Assembly: GCF_030718995.1 (NCBI RefSeq)
Contig: NZ_CP132204.1
Coordinates: 620,001 to 684,000 of the forward strand
DNA length: 64,000 nucleotides
Origin: Arthrobacter oryzae
GTDB taxonomy: Bacteria; Actinomycetota; Actinomycetes; Actinomycetales; Micrococcaceae
Direction: 5' to 3'
Below the pieces are notes generated by a model. That model had not been told where the DNA came from, made no database searches, and saw only the letters and a program-made list of their open reading frames with translations. Both the position numbers and the translations under genes were made by a program. Below, in pieces: positions 8,620 to 18,429 of this stretch. Position 1 is the stretch's first letter, and the number at the start of each line of letters is the position of its first letter.

Positions 8620-9726
8620 TTGACCAACAGTTTACAGAATTCATTCGCCGGCTACAGTAAAGTATTTGCATACTACCCTCGGGGTGAACGAACAGGTGGA
8701 CCGGAAGCGCTGCATCAGCTAATAAGTGGCCTCCGGAAACTCGGCCAGGAAGCATACCTCGTTCCGCTTCCAGGCACTGAGGACAAGCCGCGTGTAGCAG
8801 AGTACGAGTTGTATGATGCCCCGGAATCTTCGCGCATCGACGACTTACCTAGGGCCGCCGTCGTAGTTCCGGAAGTCGCTTACACGATGCTTTCGGGCGT
8901 GCACAACGCCCGAAAGTTCTGCTGGTGGTTGAGTATTGACAACTCTCCTATATTCCGAAGGGAACGGTTACGCCTCGAAATGAAAGAATATGGATTGGGT
9001 ACCAGGCTCCAGCTTATTGAGAATGACCTGCGTAAACATGCCAGCTCAATTCAACGTACATTATCAGGCAAACGCAGGTTGCTCCGAGATGTGGAGCATC
9101 TGGTTCAATCCCAGTATGCTTGGTCATACCTTTACTCACGCATGGACATAGTGGCAAGCATGGTTTCCGATTTCACGCCCCTCAATATTATCTGCGATAA
9201 TCCGGCTTTGACTAGTGCTAGAGGTCTGACCGTTGTGTTCAACCCAAAGAAGTCCGCCGAGTTAACTAGGCGAGTGGCGGTAGCATATCCGAGAGCATCA
9301 TTCCGCCCGCTCGTCAACATGTCGCGCTGCGAAGTGATGAATGCACTCGAGAGTAGCGCTGTCTACCTCGACCTCGGGAGCCACCCTGGAAAAGACCGGA
9401 TGCCCCGAGAAGCTGCCCTGGTCGGCTGCGTTTCAATTGTGGCAAGACGCGGATCCGCCGCATTTTCCGCGGATGTGCCTCTTCCTTGGCAAAACAAGGT
9501 GAACCTGCAGACCGGGGATGCCGTTTCGAATGCGATCTCGGTTCTCGATAAGGTTTTCGCTTTCCCAGATGAGTTCCAACGAGGACAGCGTGGTTATGTG
9601 GCCGCTATCAAATCCGAGGAACAAACTTTTCTTGACGAGCTAGCAGCGGTCTTTCTTGAGGACCGGCTAGGCTCCGATACGCGATGTGGTATGCTCCGCG
9701 AAGCTGCTCCACCTAACGGTGAGTAG
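8620..9726 (+). CDS. Uncharacterised protein in the glycan cluster, possibly a glycosyltransferase
   Basis: 368 residues from a TTG at 8620, preceded by AAAGGA about 6 bases upstream. I do not recognise a family with certainty. The start (VFAYYPRGERTGGPEALHQL) resembles the donor/acceptor loop of GT-B glycosyltransferases. The middle has a short Rossmann-like stretch. Near the C-terminus YLDLGSHPGKDRMPREAAL is reminiscent of the nucleotide-binding motif in which an acidic residue contacts the sugar. The position between an epimerase and a flippase supports a role in repeat-unit assembly. Function is inference only. Confidence 0.6.
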   Translation: MTNSLQNSFAGYSKVFAYYPRGERTGGPEALHQLISGLRKLGQEAYLVPLPGTEDKPRVAEYELYDAPESSRIDDLPRAAVVVPEVAYTMLSGVHNARKFCWWLSIDNSPIFRRERLRLEMKEYGLGTRLQLIENDLRKHASSIQRTLSGKRRLLRDVEHLVQSQYAWSYLYSRMDIVASMVSDFTPLNIICDNPALTSARGLTVVFNPKKSAELTRRVAVAYPRASFRPLVNMSRCEVMNALESSAVYLDLGSHPGKDRMPREAALVGCVSIVARRGSAAFSADVPLPWQNKVNLQTGDAVSNAISVLDKVFAFPDEFQRGQRGYVAAIKSEEQTFLDELAAVFLEDRLGSDTRCGMLREAAPPNGE

Positions 9727-10972
9727 CTTCGCTAGACGTCTGGCAGGGTTCGCAGGCATCCCCCTTCTTTCGTCCTTGGCACCATTTCTGTTGCTTCCCC
9801 TCGTGGCCCGCGTTGGTGGCCAAGGGGACTGGGCGAGCATAAACATCGGTCAATCGGTAGGTGCCTTTGCGGCAATGTGTATTTCCTACGGCTGGACGAT
9901 GGCAGGTCCGATGAGAGTGGCAGCACTCTCATCGGAATATGACAGGCGTCGTCTATATGCCCTCAGCTTCGCCGTAAGAATACTTTTGTTTCTAACAATT
10001 ACACCTATTGCAATTATAGTTAGTGCGATACTCGCTCCCCCGGGCCACGCGGCAGTTGCCATCTGGATGGCGGTAGCGCTAGCCATAAGCGGCCTCTCGG
10101 TAACGTGGTACGGAGTCGGAACCGGTAGCCCTCGGGACATCGCCTTGTATGAAGCATTACCCAAGACCGCTGCGGTGGCGGTGTCTGCACTATTGGTTTT
10201 CTTGACTGGAAATATCTTATGGTACGCCGTAGCTCTATGCCTTTCGGGCTTAGTTGGAATCATGGCATTCATGCATATGATTGGTGGTTGGAAGCTGCTG
10301 GCTGAGTTGCATCCGAGTAGCGTCTTTCGGGAAATCTGGAAGGGAAAGACCCCCGCCGTCACCGTGGCGGCTGCAGGCGTTTACTCCACGACGCCAGTGG
10401 CCGTCGTCAGTACTCAGGCGTCAGCTGCCGACGTGGCATCCTTTGCATCTGCTGACAAGCTATACCGAATCACGCTTGTACCAATCTCTGTGTTAAGCAA
10501 CACATTCCAAGGCTGGGTATCTGCACACAGTGTTGGGGCTGTCAGAAGCAGGATGTTGGTGGCCGTTTCAGCCCATGCACTACTTGGTTTGCTGGGCTTT
10601 TTTGCAATAGCAACCGCAGGGAACCCGGCGACAGCCGCGCTCTTCGGGCCAAGTCTCGCGGCGTCGACGATGACTAGCTTTTGGTATGGCTTAGCCTTTC
10701 TAGCAGTTGCGATCAACACGTCTACGGGCCTTCATATCCTTGTTCCGACCAAGCACACGTCAATGGTGTTTTGGAGCACAGTATGTGGCGCGGCGGTCGG
10801 AATTCCTGCCATGGCATACTTTTCTTCGGTCTCCGGAGGAGAAGGAGGCGCCCTGGGCCTAGCGCTTGGAGAAGTTGCAGTCTGCCTCGTGCAATTTGTC
10901 TGCATCTTGTGGCTTCGATTTCGGTATCAGCTCAGATGTCGATTTGGCGGCTTTCAGCGAAAATCCGATTGA
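9719..10972 (+). CDS. Polysaccharide flippase, Wzx/MATE-like membrane protein
   Basis: About 417 residues with roughly 12 hydrophobic segments and short loops, the layout of an oligosaccharide-lipid flippase that moves undecaprenyl-linked repeat units across the membrane. The N-terminus (RRLAGFAGIPLLSSLAPFLL) is typical of Polysacc_synt proteins. GTG at 9719 overlaps the preceding gene by 8 bp and fits the family N-terminus; GTG at 9686 is an alternative adding 11 residues. It sits among glycosyltransferase genes on the same strand. Confidence 0.78.
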   Translation: MSSFARRLAGFAGIPLLSSLAPFLLLPLVARVGGQGDWASINIGQSVGAFAAMCISYGWTMAGPMRVAALSSEYDRRRLYALSFAVRILLFLTITPIAIIVSAILAPPGHAAVAIWMAVALAISGLSVTWYGVGTGSPRDIALYEALPKTAAVAVSALLVFLTGNILWYAVALCLSGLVGIMAFMHMIGGWKLLAELHPSSVFREIWKGKTPAVTVAAAGVYSTTPVAVVSTQASAADVASFASADKLYRITLVPISVLSNTFQGWVSAHSVGAVRSRMLVAVSAHALLGLLGFFAIATAGNPATAALFGPSLAASTMTSFWYGLAFLAVAINTSTGLHILVPTKHTSMVFWSTVCGAAVGIPAMAYFSSVSGGEGGALGLALGEVAVCLVQFVCILWLRFRYQLRCRFGGFQRKSD

Positions 10973-11057
10973 ATTCGCCAGAGGTTCCAGCGTCGCGGTC
11001 AACCTAGGGAAGACTCATCCGATACGAATACCCAGCAAACTAATCACGAAGGGGAAT

Positions 11058-12059
11058 ATGTTGAACAACGTGTGCGTCGTTACAGTGACCTACGATGACC
11101 GCTTTGACCGACTGACGAAAGCCACCGTCGCCAGGGCGTTAGAAGCCGGCGCAAAGCACGTGGTTGTAGTCGACAACGGTTCAAGCCATCGAACACAGGA
11201 CCTCATACGGACCTCTTATGATGAGGAACGGAAGGTCACGGTCGTTTTGATGGATGAGAACACCGGCTCTGCAGCTGGCTTCTCGGTGGGCATCCAAGCG
11301 GCACTTGCCCGGACACCGGCATACATTTGGCTCCTCGATGACGACAATTGGGTGGAGCCTGACGCCCTTACCAGTCTATTGGCCGCTCGGGATTCTGCCG
11401 CATATTTGTTCGACGATGAGCTAACCAGCGTGTGTGGATTTAGAGACTTAGATAACGCACATCAGAGGTTGGCGCAGGGTGTGCCGGTAGCCTTGGCGTA
11501 CCCTCCTGCCGGATCTTTCATGTTCTTTGATCTCCTAACGTTCCTAAGACGGCAGCTCCACAAGCGCGGCGAGTCTTCCCTTGAACTGACCTGTATTCCA
11601 GAAGCGCCTTATGGAGGCTTCCTTTTTCCAGCAGGATTAGTTCAGGAAATTGGACTACCTCCCGAAGAGCTCTTCCTGTATGCCGACGATACCGTTTGGA
11701 CGTCTAGATCTGTTAGGCGCGGCCACCGAATCGTTCTGGATCGCAAGACGAAGATTCATGATGCTGATGGGAAGTGGGCGAGAGAATCTGGAGCGGGTCC
11801 CATCGGTCTATTGGACTCAACACACATGACAAAACTTTACTTCTCTGCTAGAAACAGAGTAATCTTTGAGCGCAGCCGAATTACCTCGGGGAAGAATGAA
11901 TTTCGTTATTGGTTAAATAAAAAAATCTATTTCGGTGCGGCCCAAGTTGCGTCCAGGCTACGCAATTGTCGAGACAGCTTCGAAACATTTCGCCACGCAG
12001 TGCGCGACGGTGAGGCGGGTCGTCTGGATAGCCCTCGGAGATTGCGCATCGAGACATAG
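11058..12059 (+). CDS. Glycosyltransferase family 2, GlfT/rhamnosyltransferase-like
   Basis: 333 residues from the ATG at 11058, which has GAAGGGG upstream; a longer frame to 10866 would overlap the flippase gene. The GT-A core shows VVTVTYDDR at the start, VVVVDNGS (35-42), the ENTGSAAGF loop (67-75) seen in galactofuranosyl- and rhamnosyltransferases, and an acidic metal site LLDDDN (92-97) in place of a plain DxD. It is the last gene of the plus-strand run before the insertion-sequence debris. The sugar added cannot be assigned. Confidence 0.85.
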   Translation: MLNNVCVVTVTYDDRFDRLTKATVARALEAGAKHVVVVDNGSSHRTQDLIRTSYDEERKVTVVLMDENTGSAAGFSVGIQAALARTPAYIWLLDDDNWVEPDALTSLLAARDSAAYLFDDELTSVCGFRDLDNAHQRLAQGVPVALAYPPAGSFMFFDLLTFLRRQLHKRGESSLELTCIPEAPYGGFLFPAGLVQEIGLPPEELFLYADDTVWTSRSVRRGHRIVLDRKTKIHDADGKWARESGAGPIGLLDSTHMTKLYFSARNRVIFERSRITSGKNEFRYWLNKKIYFGAAQVASRLRNCRDSFETFRHAVRDGEAGRLDSPRRLRIET

Positions 12060-12396
12060 ATGTTAAGTAATTGGCTTATGTCGGATCACGCATCGGTGCC
12101 GAGAGTGAGACCAGCCATGGGCGCTTCGGAATCAACGGCGCTGCCGAGGAACGGGACGCTGGCACTTCAAGCCCGAGCTCCCCGTACAAATGCTCGATGT
12201 ACGTTTAACTGAGAATACTGGGTCTAGCCCCGATTTTTCATAGCGGCAGCTGATGCGTGCTGCTTCGGGCTGACGGGTTGGTCGGTGGTTGTTTCTGTTT
12301 CCGGGCAGTGTGGTGTGGCCTCTTGGTTCGACCGGGATTGGCGCCGGTTCCACTTCCGGTTGTGCGGCTGGTCGTTCGGACAGGGAGGGTACCCGT
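12060..12396. other. Gap between GT2 gene and IS1380 remnant
   Basis: No gene recognised. The stretch changes from the AT-richer glycan cluster to GC-rich IS sequence near 12220-12260, so the outer end of the IS1380 element probably lies there, but I could not define its terminal repeat. Confidence 0.35.
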
Positions 12397-13512
12397 TCAG
12401 CCGGGGACGGGCAGGAGCTGTTTGAGGCGGCCTGTGGTCGTCAGGAGCAGTTTCAGAAGGTCTTTTTCCGGCGCTGACTCCGGCAGCAACAGTTGGTTCC
12501 GGCGGACGCGTGATCATTTTCCCGGCCGGGGAGAAGACCCGGTAGCGCCAGCATTTAATGGCCCAGGCCCTGGCGTAATGGCCGTCCGGGAGGGCCGCGA
12601 GCCGGACCCACGAGATGAGGTTAAAGGCGAGGGCGGCGATGTTCGCCCAAGCCTGGTTCGCGGGAAGTCGAAGAACGGCAGTTTGCCCAAGCCGGTGTTT
12701 TTCAGGGTTTTGATGCGGTTCTCACACCGGCCGCGGGCGCGGTGCCGGGCGTCAAGGAATGGTCCGTGCCAGCGGGGCGAGTTGGTCAACATGGCGGTGA
12801 TCCGGTGCCCGTCGGTATCGAGCAGGGTCGGCTGCGCGCCGGAGTGCAACGGCTTGGCCCGGAGGAAAAGTCTTGTGCCCGGCGGGTAATCGCTGAGCGG
12901 AATGACGTCGGTGGCATTGATGACCCACGCATCGGTGCGTTCCTTCCCCTGATGGTCCAGGGCCGGCTGCGAGTACTGCTTATCGCCGATCCAGTCGATC
13001 ATGTGGGCCTTGCCGAACGAGAGGGCGTAGCTGGTGGAGAACTGCACGCCCAAGCTGTGCAAATGCCAGAGGAACTTCCTCGAGGCCCCGGCACTGTCAG
13101 TGCGGACCAGGACCTTCTCCCCGGCCAGTACCCCCGTTCCGTCGTAGAAACGCTCGGGCAGTTGGGCTGCCGCGGTGTGGAAGACCCGGATGTGGTCCTC
13201 GGCGCTGTTCGCTCCGGCGTTGCCGGGCCGCAACACGGCCGCGAGGATCTCCCCGGACCCGTTACCTGCACCGTAATCACAGGACGCGATGAAGCGAGCG
13301 AACCCGTAGCCGCCCTTGTAGGTCCCGGCGACGTTTTCCTTATCCGAGTGCGAGGTCATCAGGGTCGCATCGATGTCGATGATAAGCGGGTCAGCGGCTG
13401 TTGATGATAGTGCCGGGTTCCGCCCTCCGGCGGCGCTCCACGCGCGGGTGCGCAGCTCCCGGGTGAGCGTCTCAAAGCCGTAGCTGAACAACTCCGGGTT
13501 CGTCACCGTGCG
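12397..13512 (-). pseudogene. IS1380-family transposase remnant (N-terminally truncated, frameshifted)
   Basis: The minus strand reads as an IS1380 (DDE group 1) transposase from ELFSYGFETLTRELR through the catalytic-region motif IDIDATLMTSHSDKE and TYKGGYGF to NTGLGKLPFFDFP. A one-base deletion near 12660 then breaks the frame. The expected continuation (NQAWANIAALAFN, then EKDLLKLLLTTTGRLKQLLP) resumes in other frames and ends at a TGA at 12397-12399. Roughly the first 130 residues are missing because the sequence switches at about 13512 into an IS21 remnant. The element cannot make an active transposase. Confidence 0.85.
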
Positions 13513-14490
13513 TTCAAAGAATCGGGACGATCGCGCCCGGGTCCACGGTATAGTCGTTGGAGAAGACCCGCACGTAGTAGTCCCGTGGCAGCCGGACGCT
13601 GCTGCGGAAGGCGAACTCGGGCGCCACCGGCGTCAACGGCCGCATCGCGTCCCGGTCCCGGACGAAAAGCTCGACCGGGCGACCGTGACGGGTCCGGGAG
13701 TAGCGGGCGTTCGCGCGCGGCAGCCAGTCCGCGAGCTGGTCGTTGAAATCCAGCGGGGACGCGAACGTCCGGCCGGGCATGAAGCCCTGGCGGAAGTAAC
13801 GGTTCATCCGCTCCACGATGCCCTTGGATTCCGGATCCCGTGCGGCAACTGCCGGATCTCGCAGCCCAGCACGCCAGAGAACGCCGCCGCCGGCTCGGTC
13901 AGCCGGCCCTGGCCGATCCCTGATTCGTTGTCCCAGACCAGCTGCTTGGGGACTGCACCGGCCTCCTGCAGCAACGACCACATCCCGCCGAGCAGATCAA
14001 AGGTCGTGCGGGTCGGCAGCATCCTGGCCTGGATGTATCCGGAGAACGCGCTCGTCATCACCAACACCGGAGGCTTGCCCTCCTGCCCGTGCCCCAGGGG
14101 CAGCGGCTCATGGGGGAACCATAAATCGCACTGCATCGCCTGGCCTGGTTCATGGACCAGCCGGTCCACCGGATCCGCCGGCATATATTCGGGCCGGAGT
14201 CCACGGACCTTGTCCCGGAACAAGGATGCAGAGCCCGTCCAGCCGACGCGTTCGGCCAGTACCGAGGCCGGCATCGTCGGCGTCTGAACCAACAAGGCCC
14301 GCACCTGCGCCGCGTAAACATCAAAGCTCGAACCGGCCGGCTTCCGCTCATACTTCGGCGGCCGCTCCGCCTCCAAGGCCCGATCCACCGTCCCCCGGGA
14401 AACTCCGAGCTGTTTAGCCAGCTCCCTCTTGGAGATTTTCTCCGTCGCGTATCGGTGGCGTATCTGCGCCCAAACATCCAATGTGATCAC
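13513..14490 (-). pseudogene. IS21-family transposase (istA-type) remnant A
   Basis: The N-terminal part, starting with a GTG at 14490, carries an HTH (SKRELAKQLGVSRGTVDRAL) and the DDE integrase core (MQCDLWFPHEPLP, QLVWDNESGIGQG). The frame is broken near 13845, and the rest (ESKGIVERMNRYFRQGFMPG to YYVRVFSNDYTVDP) follows in a second frame. It ends at a stop exactly where the IS1380 remnant begins, so its C-terminus is cut off. No istB ATPase gene is left. Two 22-bp repeats just outside its start (14507-14553) look like IS21 terminal binding sites. Confidence 0.85.
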
Positions 14491-14506
14491 CTTCCATAAT
14501 GGTCAG

Positions 14507-14553
14507 TGGCCTCATTTTCAGTTGGCGTTATTGGCCCTATTTTCGGTTGGCGT
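14507..14553. repeat. Two 22-bp direct repeats at an IS21 end
   Basis: 14507-14528 and 14532-14553 match at 19 of 22 positions and share ATTTTC and GTTGGCGT. Repeated short motifs at the ends are typical of IS21 elements, where the transposase binds. They lie between the divergent remnants A (minus) and B (plus), so they may belong to either element. Confidence 0.6.
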
Positions 14554-14571
14554 CAACAGTGAGGAGGCAGC

Positions 14572-15235
14572 ATGGCCGATTTCAAGGCCATTATGACCCT
14601 GGCCGTTGCTGGTCGCAGCTATGACGAGATCGTCGCGAGGGCGGGGTGTTCACGCCGTGACGTGGCCGCGGCGAAGAAGATGATCGCGGCCTACGGGTTC
14701 ACCGCAGGGCAGATCGGGGCGATGTCCCCGCAGGAGATCGCCCGGTTGTTTCCGGATGGCCGGAAGAGGGGCACGGAGTCATACGAACGCCCGGACTTTG
14801 ATCGGGTGCTGGCCTCGATGAGGAAGAACCGGCACTTCACCCTCCAGCAGGCCTGGAGCAGGTATCTGGCTCGGTGCCCTACACCTACGCCGGACAACTC
14901 CTGCGGGTCCGGGTCACCTCCACGACGGTCACCGTCTTCGACGGGGACCAGGTCATCTGCGAGCATGTCCGGCGGCAAGGCCGGAAGGGCCAGTATTCGA
15001 CCGATGTCGCGCATGCCCCGACCCGGCACCGGGGTATTGACGGGTTGTGGTCCAAGTGGTGGTTCACGGACCGTGCCCGGGGCTTCGGGCCAGCCACCGA
15101 GGCGGTAATCGCCGGGATCATCAACCGGCACGCTGTGGAGGCCCAAGGCTATCTGGACTGCCAGAACATCCTGGAGTCCCTGGGCAAGCGGAACAAGGCC
15201 CGCCTGGAGCCAGCCTGCCAGGTCCTGCTCGACCA
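14572..15235 (+). pseudogene. IS21-family transposase remnant B (internal deletion)
   Basis: A second, different IS21-type IstA begins at ATG 14572 behind GAGGAGG. Its N-terminal HTH part (MADFKAIMTLAVAGRSYDE through FTLQQAWSRYL) runs to about 14870. It then jumps directly to the protein's C-terminal part in another frame (PYTYAGQLLRVRVTSTTVTV to NKARLEPACQVLLD). The whole catalytic middle, roughly 200 residues or more, is missing. It ends at about 15235 where an ISL3 remnant starts on the other strand. No istB is present. Confidence 0.8.
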
Positions 15236-15546
15236 CAGGTACTCATCGCAGAAGAATCTCCGTTTGGCCCAGACCACTTCGATCGGACCGGCGACGGGGA
15301 TGTCACGCAGGCGTTGTGGCCGGCGGGAATGAACGCGGGTGCTGATCACGCCGCACGATGGCAGCCGGCCTCGGCGGTGGCTTCGACACTGACCCGCCGC
15401 TGCCCGAAGGCGAGGACCTCAGTATCGGTGACGCGGTAGTCGGGCAAGTTGAAAATCGCGGTGGCAGCATCGGGGCGCTGGGAAGTAGGCTCGATCAAGG
15501 CTCGTAGCTCCTGACTCTTGATGAATGCGTAGAGAACATCCATCAC
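15236..15546 (-). pseudogene. ISL3-family transposase N-terminal remnant
   Basis: Minus-strand codons read YRVTDTEVLAFGQRRVSVEA and then, after a frame change near 15350, STRVHSRRPQRLRDIPVAGP and WAKRRFFCDEYL. This is the N-terminal zinc-binding region of ISL3-type transposases. The catalytic part is absent because the sequence is joined to IS21 remnant B at about 15235. The presumed left inverted repeat is still visible outside the start. Confidence 0.75.
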
Positions 15547-15593
15547 AGCAGGGCTACGAGCCCTTCAGCTTTCAAGACACGGAACCTGTTTCA

Positions 15594-15611
15594 CCATCAC
15601 CACGAAGAGCC
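15594..15611 (-). repeat. Probable ISL3 terminal inverted repeat (left end)
   Basis: On the minus strand this reads GGCTCTTCGTGGTGATGG. The GGCTCTTC start is characteristic of ISL3-family ends. It lies about 50 bp upstream of the remnant transposase start at 15546. The partner end is gone. Confidence 0.5.
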
Positions 15612-15790
15612 ACAAGACCGGGGGAAGTCCCCGCCGGATTGCCCTTCTGACGTGGATGCCCTCGACACTGAGGAGCGCATCCGCGCGTGAGGCTCACCCG
15701 CCATTCGAGCAGGACTTACTGATATTCATGTCAAGTGATGAGCATGGAAGGAGAAGGCTTTGAATTTATGCTTCAAACGCGGACGTCGCG

Positions 15791-16900
15791 TCAGTTCATA
15801 GATGTGAGTTCCGGAATGACTCGATAGGGCACGACTCCGTTAAAACTGAGAATATAGAACCCAAAATATATCAAGGATCCTAGCATCAGCGTCCAACGCA
15901 ACAGAACAGAGTTTCTCGAATTCATAAGCACGTTGGGAAGTAGAAGGATCAAGAAAATGCCGAAATAAGGTTCAAACCGCGCAATGACCACGTTCGTAGT
16001 TCCAAGCAATAAAACAACGGCCGATATGGTCACGAATGCGATATATCTAGATGTCTCTTTGGAGGCCGGCGCTGCCATGGCAAAAACGATCAGCAGAATT
16101 CGTACGGCTAGGACAAGCCAAGTTCCTAGCCCAGCACCCTCATCATCGAGGTACGTCTCGTAACGGGGGTTGAGCGATGATGCCAAAGCACCCGCCAAAC
16201 CACTCTGCAACAGGAAATAGGAACCCAATGCTCCTAAGGCCAGAACAATAACGACCGATACCCACGTCGGCTTCCAGCGCATGGCGATCAACTGGACTAA
16301 TATCGCGATAAGCGCTGATGAGTGAAATAGAACAGCAATAGCCGAAAAAAGAAGGCATTTCAGTCGGCTCTCCTGTCGGTACGAGTCCGCTAACAGCAGG
16401 AAGGACACGGCAATAGATTGCCTAACCGCGTTAAACGTTAGGGCATAATACCCTAAAAAGAAGAATAAAAAAACCGCAAGCGTTGGATCTTTGGTTTGCC
16501 GCCTAATGGCTATAAGTACCGGAACTATAGTCATAATAGAAGCCAGCCAGAGGAGCAGATAGGGGCTATTCGTATAGCCCCTAAGCAGGAAGGAAAGAGT
16601 AACCCATCCCAATTCCTGCGGTACTACGGCGAGAGAGTCTGCAAGCGAGTGAGGAATAATCGCACGATAAAGCGAAGTGTAAAGAAAATAGTCCGATCCG
16701 GTCCCGTATCTTATACCGGCAAACGTTATGAGGAGAAGCGACAGTGCTACTACGGGGACTTTTCCACCGACAATTGGTTTACCGGCATCACGATGCATAA
16801 TGGGCGTTGACGGCTTCGGCAGTCTAAAATTTGGCTCGCGATAATTGTGAAGATACGTAAGAGCTACCGCGAGGATTCCTACTACATAATACGGCAACAA
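15791..16900 (-). CDS. EpsG-family polysaccharide polymerase-like membrane protein
   Basis: 369 residues with about ten hydrophobic segments. The conserved EpsG-type signature GIRYGTGSDYFLY follows the second membrane segment, and FNAVRQSIAVSFLLLA occurs mid-protein. These proteins act as Wzy-like polymerases that join repeat units outside the membrane. The start is a TTG (16900, with a second TTG next to it) behind AGGAG. The gene is AT-rich and on the opposite strand from the main cluster, after the IS graveyard, so the glycan locus may have been rearranged or assembled from separate pieces. Confidence 0.82.
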   Translation of the reverse strand: MLPYYVVGILAVALTYLHNYREPNFRLPKPSTPIMHRDAGKPIVGGKVPVVALSLLLITFAGIRYGTGSDYFLYTSLYRAIIPHSLADSLAVVPQELGWVTLSFLLRGYTNSPYLLLWLASIMTIVPVLIAIRRQTKDPTLAVFLFFFLGYYALTFNAVRQSIAVSFLLLADSYRQESRLKCLLFSAIAVLFHSSALIAILVQLIAMRWKPTWVSVVIVLALGALGSYFLLQSGLAGALASSLNPRYETYLDDEGAGLGTWLVLAVRILLIVFAMAAPASKETSRYIAFVTISAVVLLLGTTNVVIARFEPYFGIFLILLLPNVLMNSRNSVLLRWTLMLGSLIYFGFYILSFNGVVPYRVIPELTSMN

Positions 16901-17044
16901 AGTACACTCCTATTGCGGCAATGAAGCTTAGTTGAAACACGAATAATAACGTTGATTCCTTGTTGTAGAACCGGCTCATCGGGTTGACCTCGCCGCAAAA
17001 GGCCTAATTCATGAGAACTATTTGGTAACTCTTCAGAGTCCTGA

Positions 17045-17920
17045 TCAGTCCCACCCAGGAACCCTGGTGTCAAGAATTGAATCTAAAACTAGCTGTGCAT
17101 CGCGCCTCTCAGAGTCTGGAAGTTGAGAAAACTTTGTTCTATAAATGAGCGACATCAAACCGACGGAATGGCTTAAGGAGAAGGCTATTTGTTTGAGTAG
17201 GGATTGGCCTAGCTTAAAATTGACGTAGAACTTGGAAGAGATTCCAGGCCCATAATCTCTGAGAAGCTTACGATCATACTTTGCGGTGAGCGCTTGCTTT
17301 GAAACTGAAAGACTCCGCGGGACTTTACAGAACAAAAGGCGATCAGTCACCTTCGCATACACGCTGGATGAAGCCCCACGAAGCCAGAGTTCTTTGTCTT
17401 CAGTTCTTACGCGCGTAGGGTCATATGGATTTCTGAGGGCCCATTCGGCTTTGTAGACCACGGTGGGATGTGAAAAAACTCCACTATCTAAGTACCCACA
17501 CAACTTTTCGGGAAGCGTTGGTTCTTTGTACGCTCCTTCAACTTCATTACTGTCGTTGATCAAGTAGCTTGCAGATCCAACGACGTCGACAAGTGAGTTC
17601 TCTTTCAAGAAATCCGCAAGCACAGAAAGTCTAGATGGATGCATAACATCGTCTGAATCCATGCGGGCGATGTAACTGTGTCTCGCCAAGCTATTTATCT
17701 CATTCAGGCGATGGGCAAGGCCCATATTCTCTCTGTGCGGGATCACTCTGACTCGCCGATCATCTATTTGGAAAGCACGATCGACAAGTGCCGCTGGCGA
17801 ACCATCGCAAACAACAATTAACTCCCAATCAGAATAGGTTTGGGCGAAAATAGATCGCACCGCAAACTCGAATTCGGCTACTCCGTCAACTACGGGTAGA
17901 CCTACCGTTATGTTGGTCAT
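17045..17920 (-). CDS. Glycosyltransferase family 2 (GT-A fold)
   Basis: 291 residues with the canonical GT2 start (ITVGLPVVDGVAEFEFAVRS), IFAQTYSDWELIVVCDGS (24-41), the metal-binding MDSDD (87-91) and HPTVVYK in the acceptor region. It is the first gene of a minus-strand pair with the EpsG-like polymerase 144 bp downstream, so the two probably serve the same polymer. Its codon use is AT-rich like the rest of the cluster. The start at 17920 faces the Wzz/kinase gene across about 510 bp. Confidence 0.87.
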   Translation of the reverse strand: MTNITVGLPVVDGVAEFEFAVRSIFAQTYSDWELIVVCDGSPAALVDRAFQIDDRRVRVIPHRENMGLAHRLNEINSLARHSYIARMDSDDVMHPSRLSVLADFLKENSLVDVVGSASYLINDSNEVEGAYKEPTLPEKLCGYLDSGVFSHPTVVYKAEWALRNPYDPTRVRTEDKELWLRGASSSVYAKVTDRLLFCKVPRSLSVSKQALTAKYDRKLLRDYGPGISSKFYVNFKLGQSLLKQIAFSLSHSVGLMSLIYRTKFSQLPDSERRDAQLVLDSILDTRVPGWD

Positions 17921-18429
17921 TTACACATTCCGTTCAAGACTGAAAAAAGACAACAAGAAACACCGCGCGAGCAGTTCTTGTCAGACCGGTGTTGTGAGAA
18001 CGCGCAACGCGCCCGCAATCAACGATTCCGCCTGGTGTTCGAAGGGCCACAAATAGACATTGTCTACGGCGCGTTTTATAACCGCTGAGTGTCGCATATC
18101 GATCCGCCCCTAATGTTACAGCTACCGGATGCACCGCCTAGGCCTAGGCGGTGCATCCGAACCCGTCACCGCGTCAGTCCTAGTTCACTCAGGGCGTGGA
18201 GATCCTATCCTTCCCGTTCGAAAACGCTGTAATCCGTTCGTACGGCCCCCCTGGGCCCCCCACACCATCTGTGGTGAGCTTCCAACTGCCTCAGCGAAGG
18301 AAAGGGTTTCCGTGCGTTGTACTACAACGTCCGGTCGCAATGACACTCGGTGCGCTCCGGCGACATATACAATCAAGGGGGTTGCCTCCTCAAACGGGCA
18401 TTCCAATACCAGCCAGAAGGGTCTCAATC
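17921..18429. other. Divergent intergenic region of the glycan cluster
   Basis: About 510 bp between the minus-strand GT2 gene and the plus-strand Wzz/BY-kinase gene. It should hold promoters for both directions and contains a perfect 34-bp palindrome (18126-18159). The frame upstream of the kinase start remains open to 18196 but codes for nothing family-like there. Confidence 0.5.
18126..18159. repeat. Perfect 34-bp palindrome
   Basis: Each 17-base half (CGGATGCACCGCCTAGG on the left) is the exact reverse complement of the other, with no loop. No T-run follows, so a standard terminator is unlikely. Position in the divergent control region suggests an operator, or a site where DNA can extrude a cruciform. 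Confidence 0.75.

Noticed and set aside
16882..17073. 63-codon minus-strand frame between the GT2 and EpsG-like genes
   Set aside because: It overlaps both neighbours, has no ribosome site and no recognisable sequence.
18126..18159. Rho-independent terminator
   Set aside because: There is no loop and no T-run on either side, and it lies in a divergent promoter region, so I kept it as a palindrome of unknown role.
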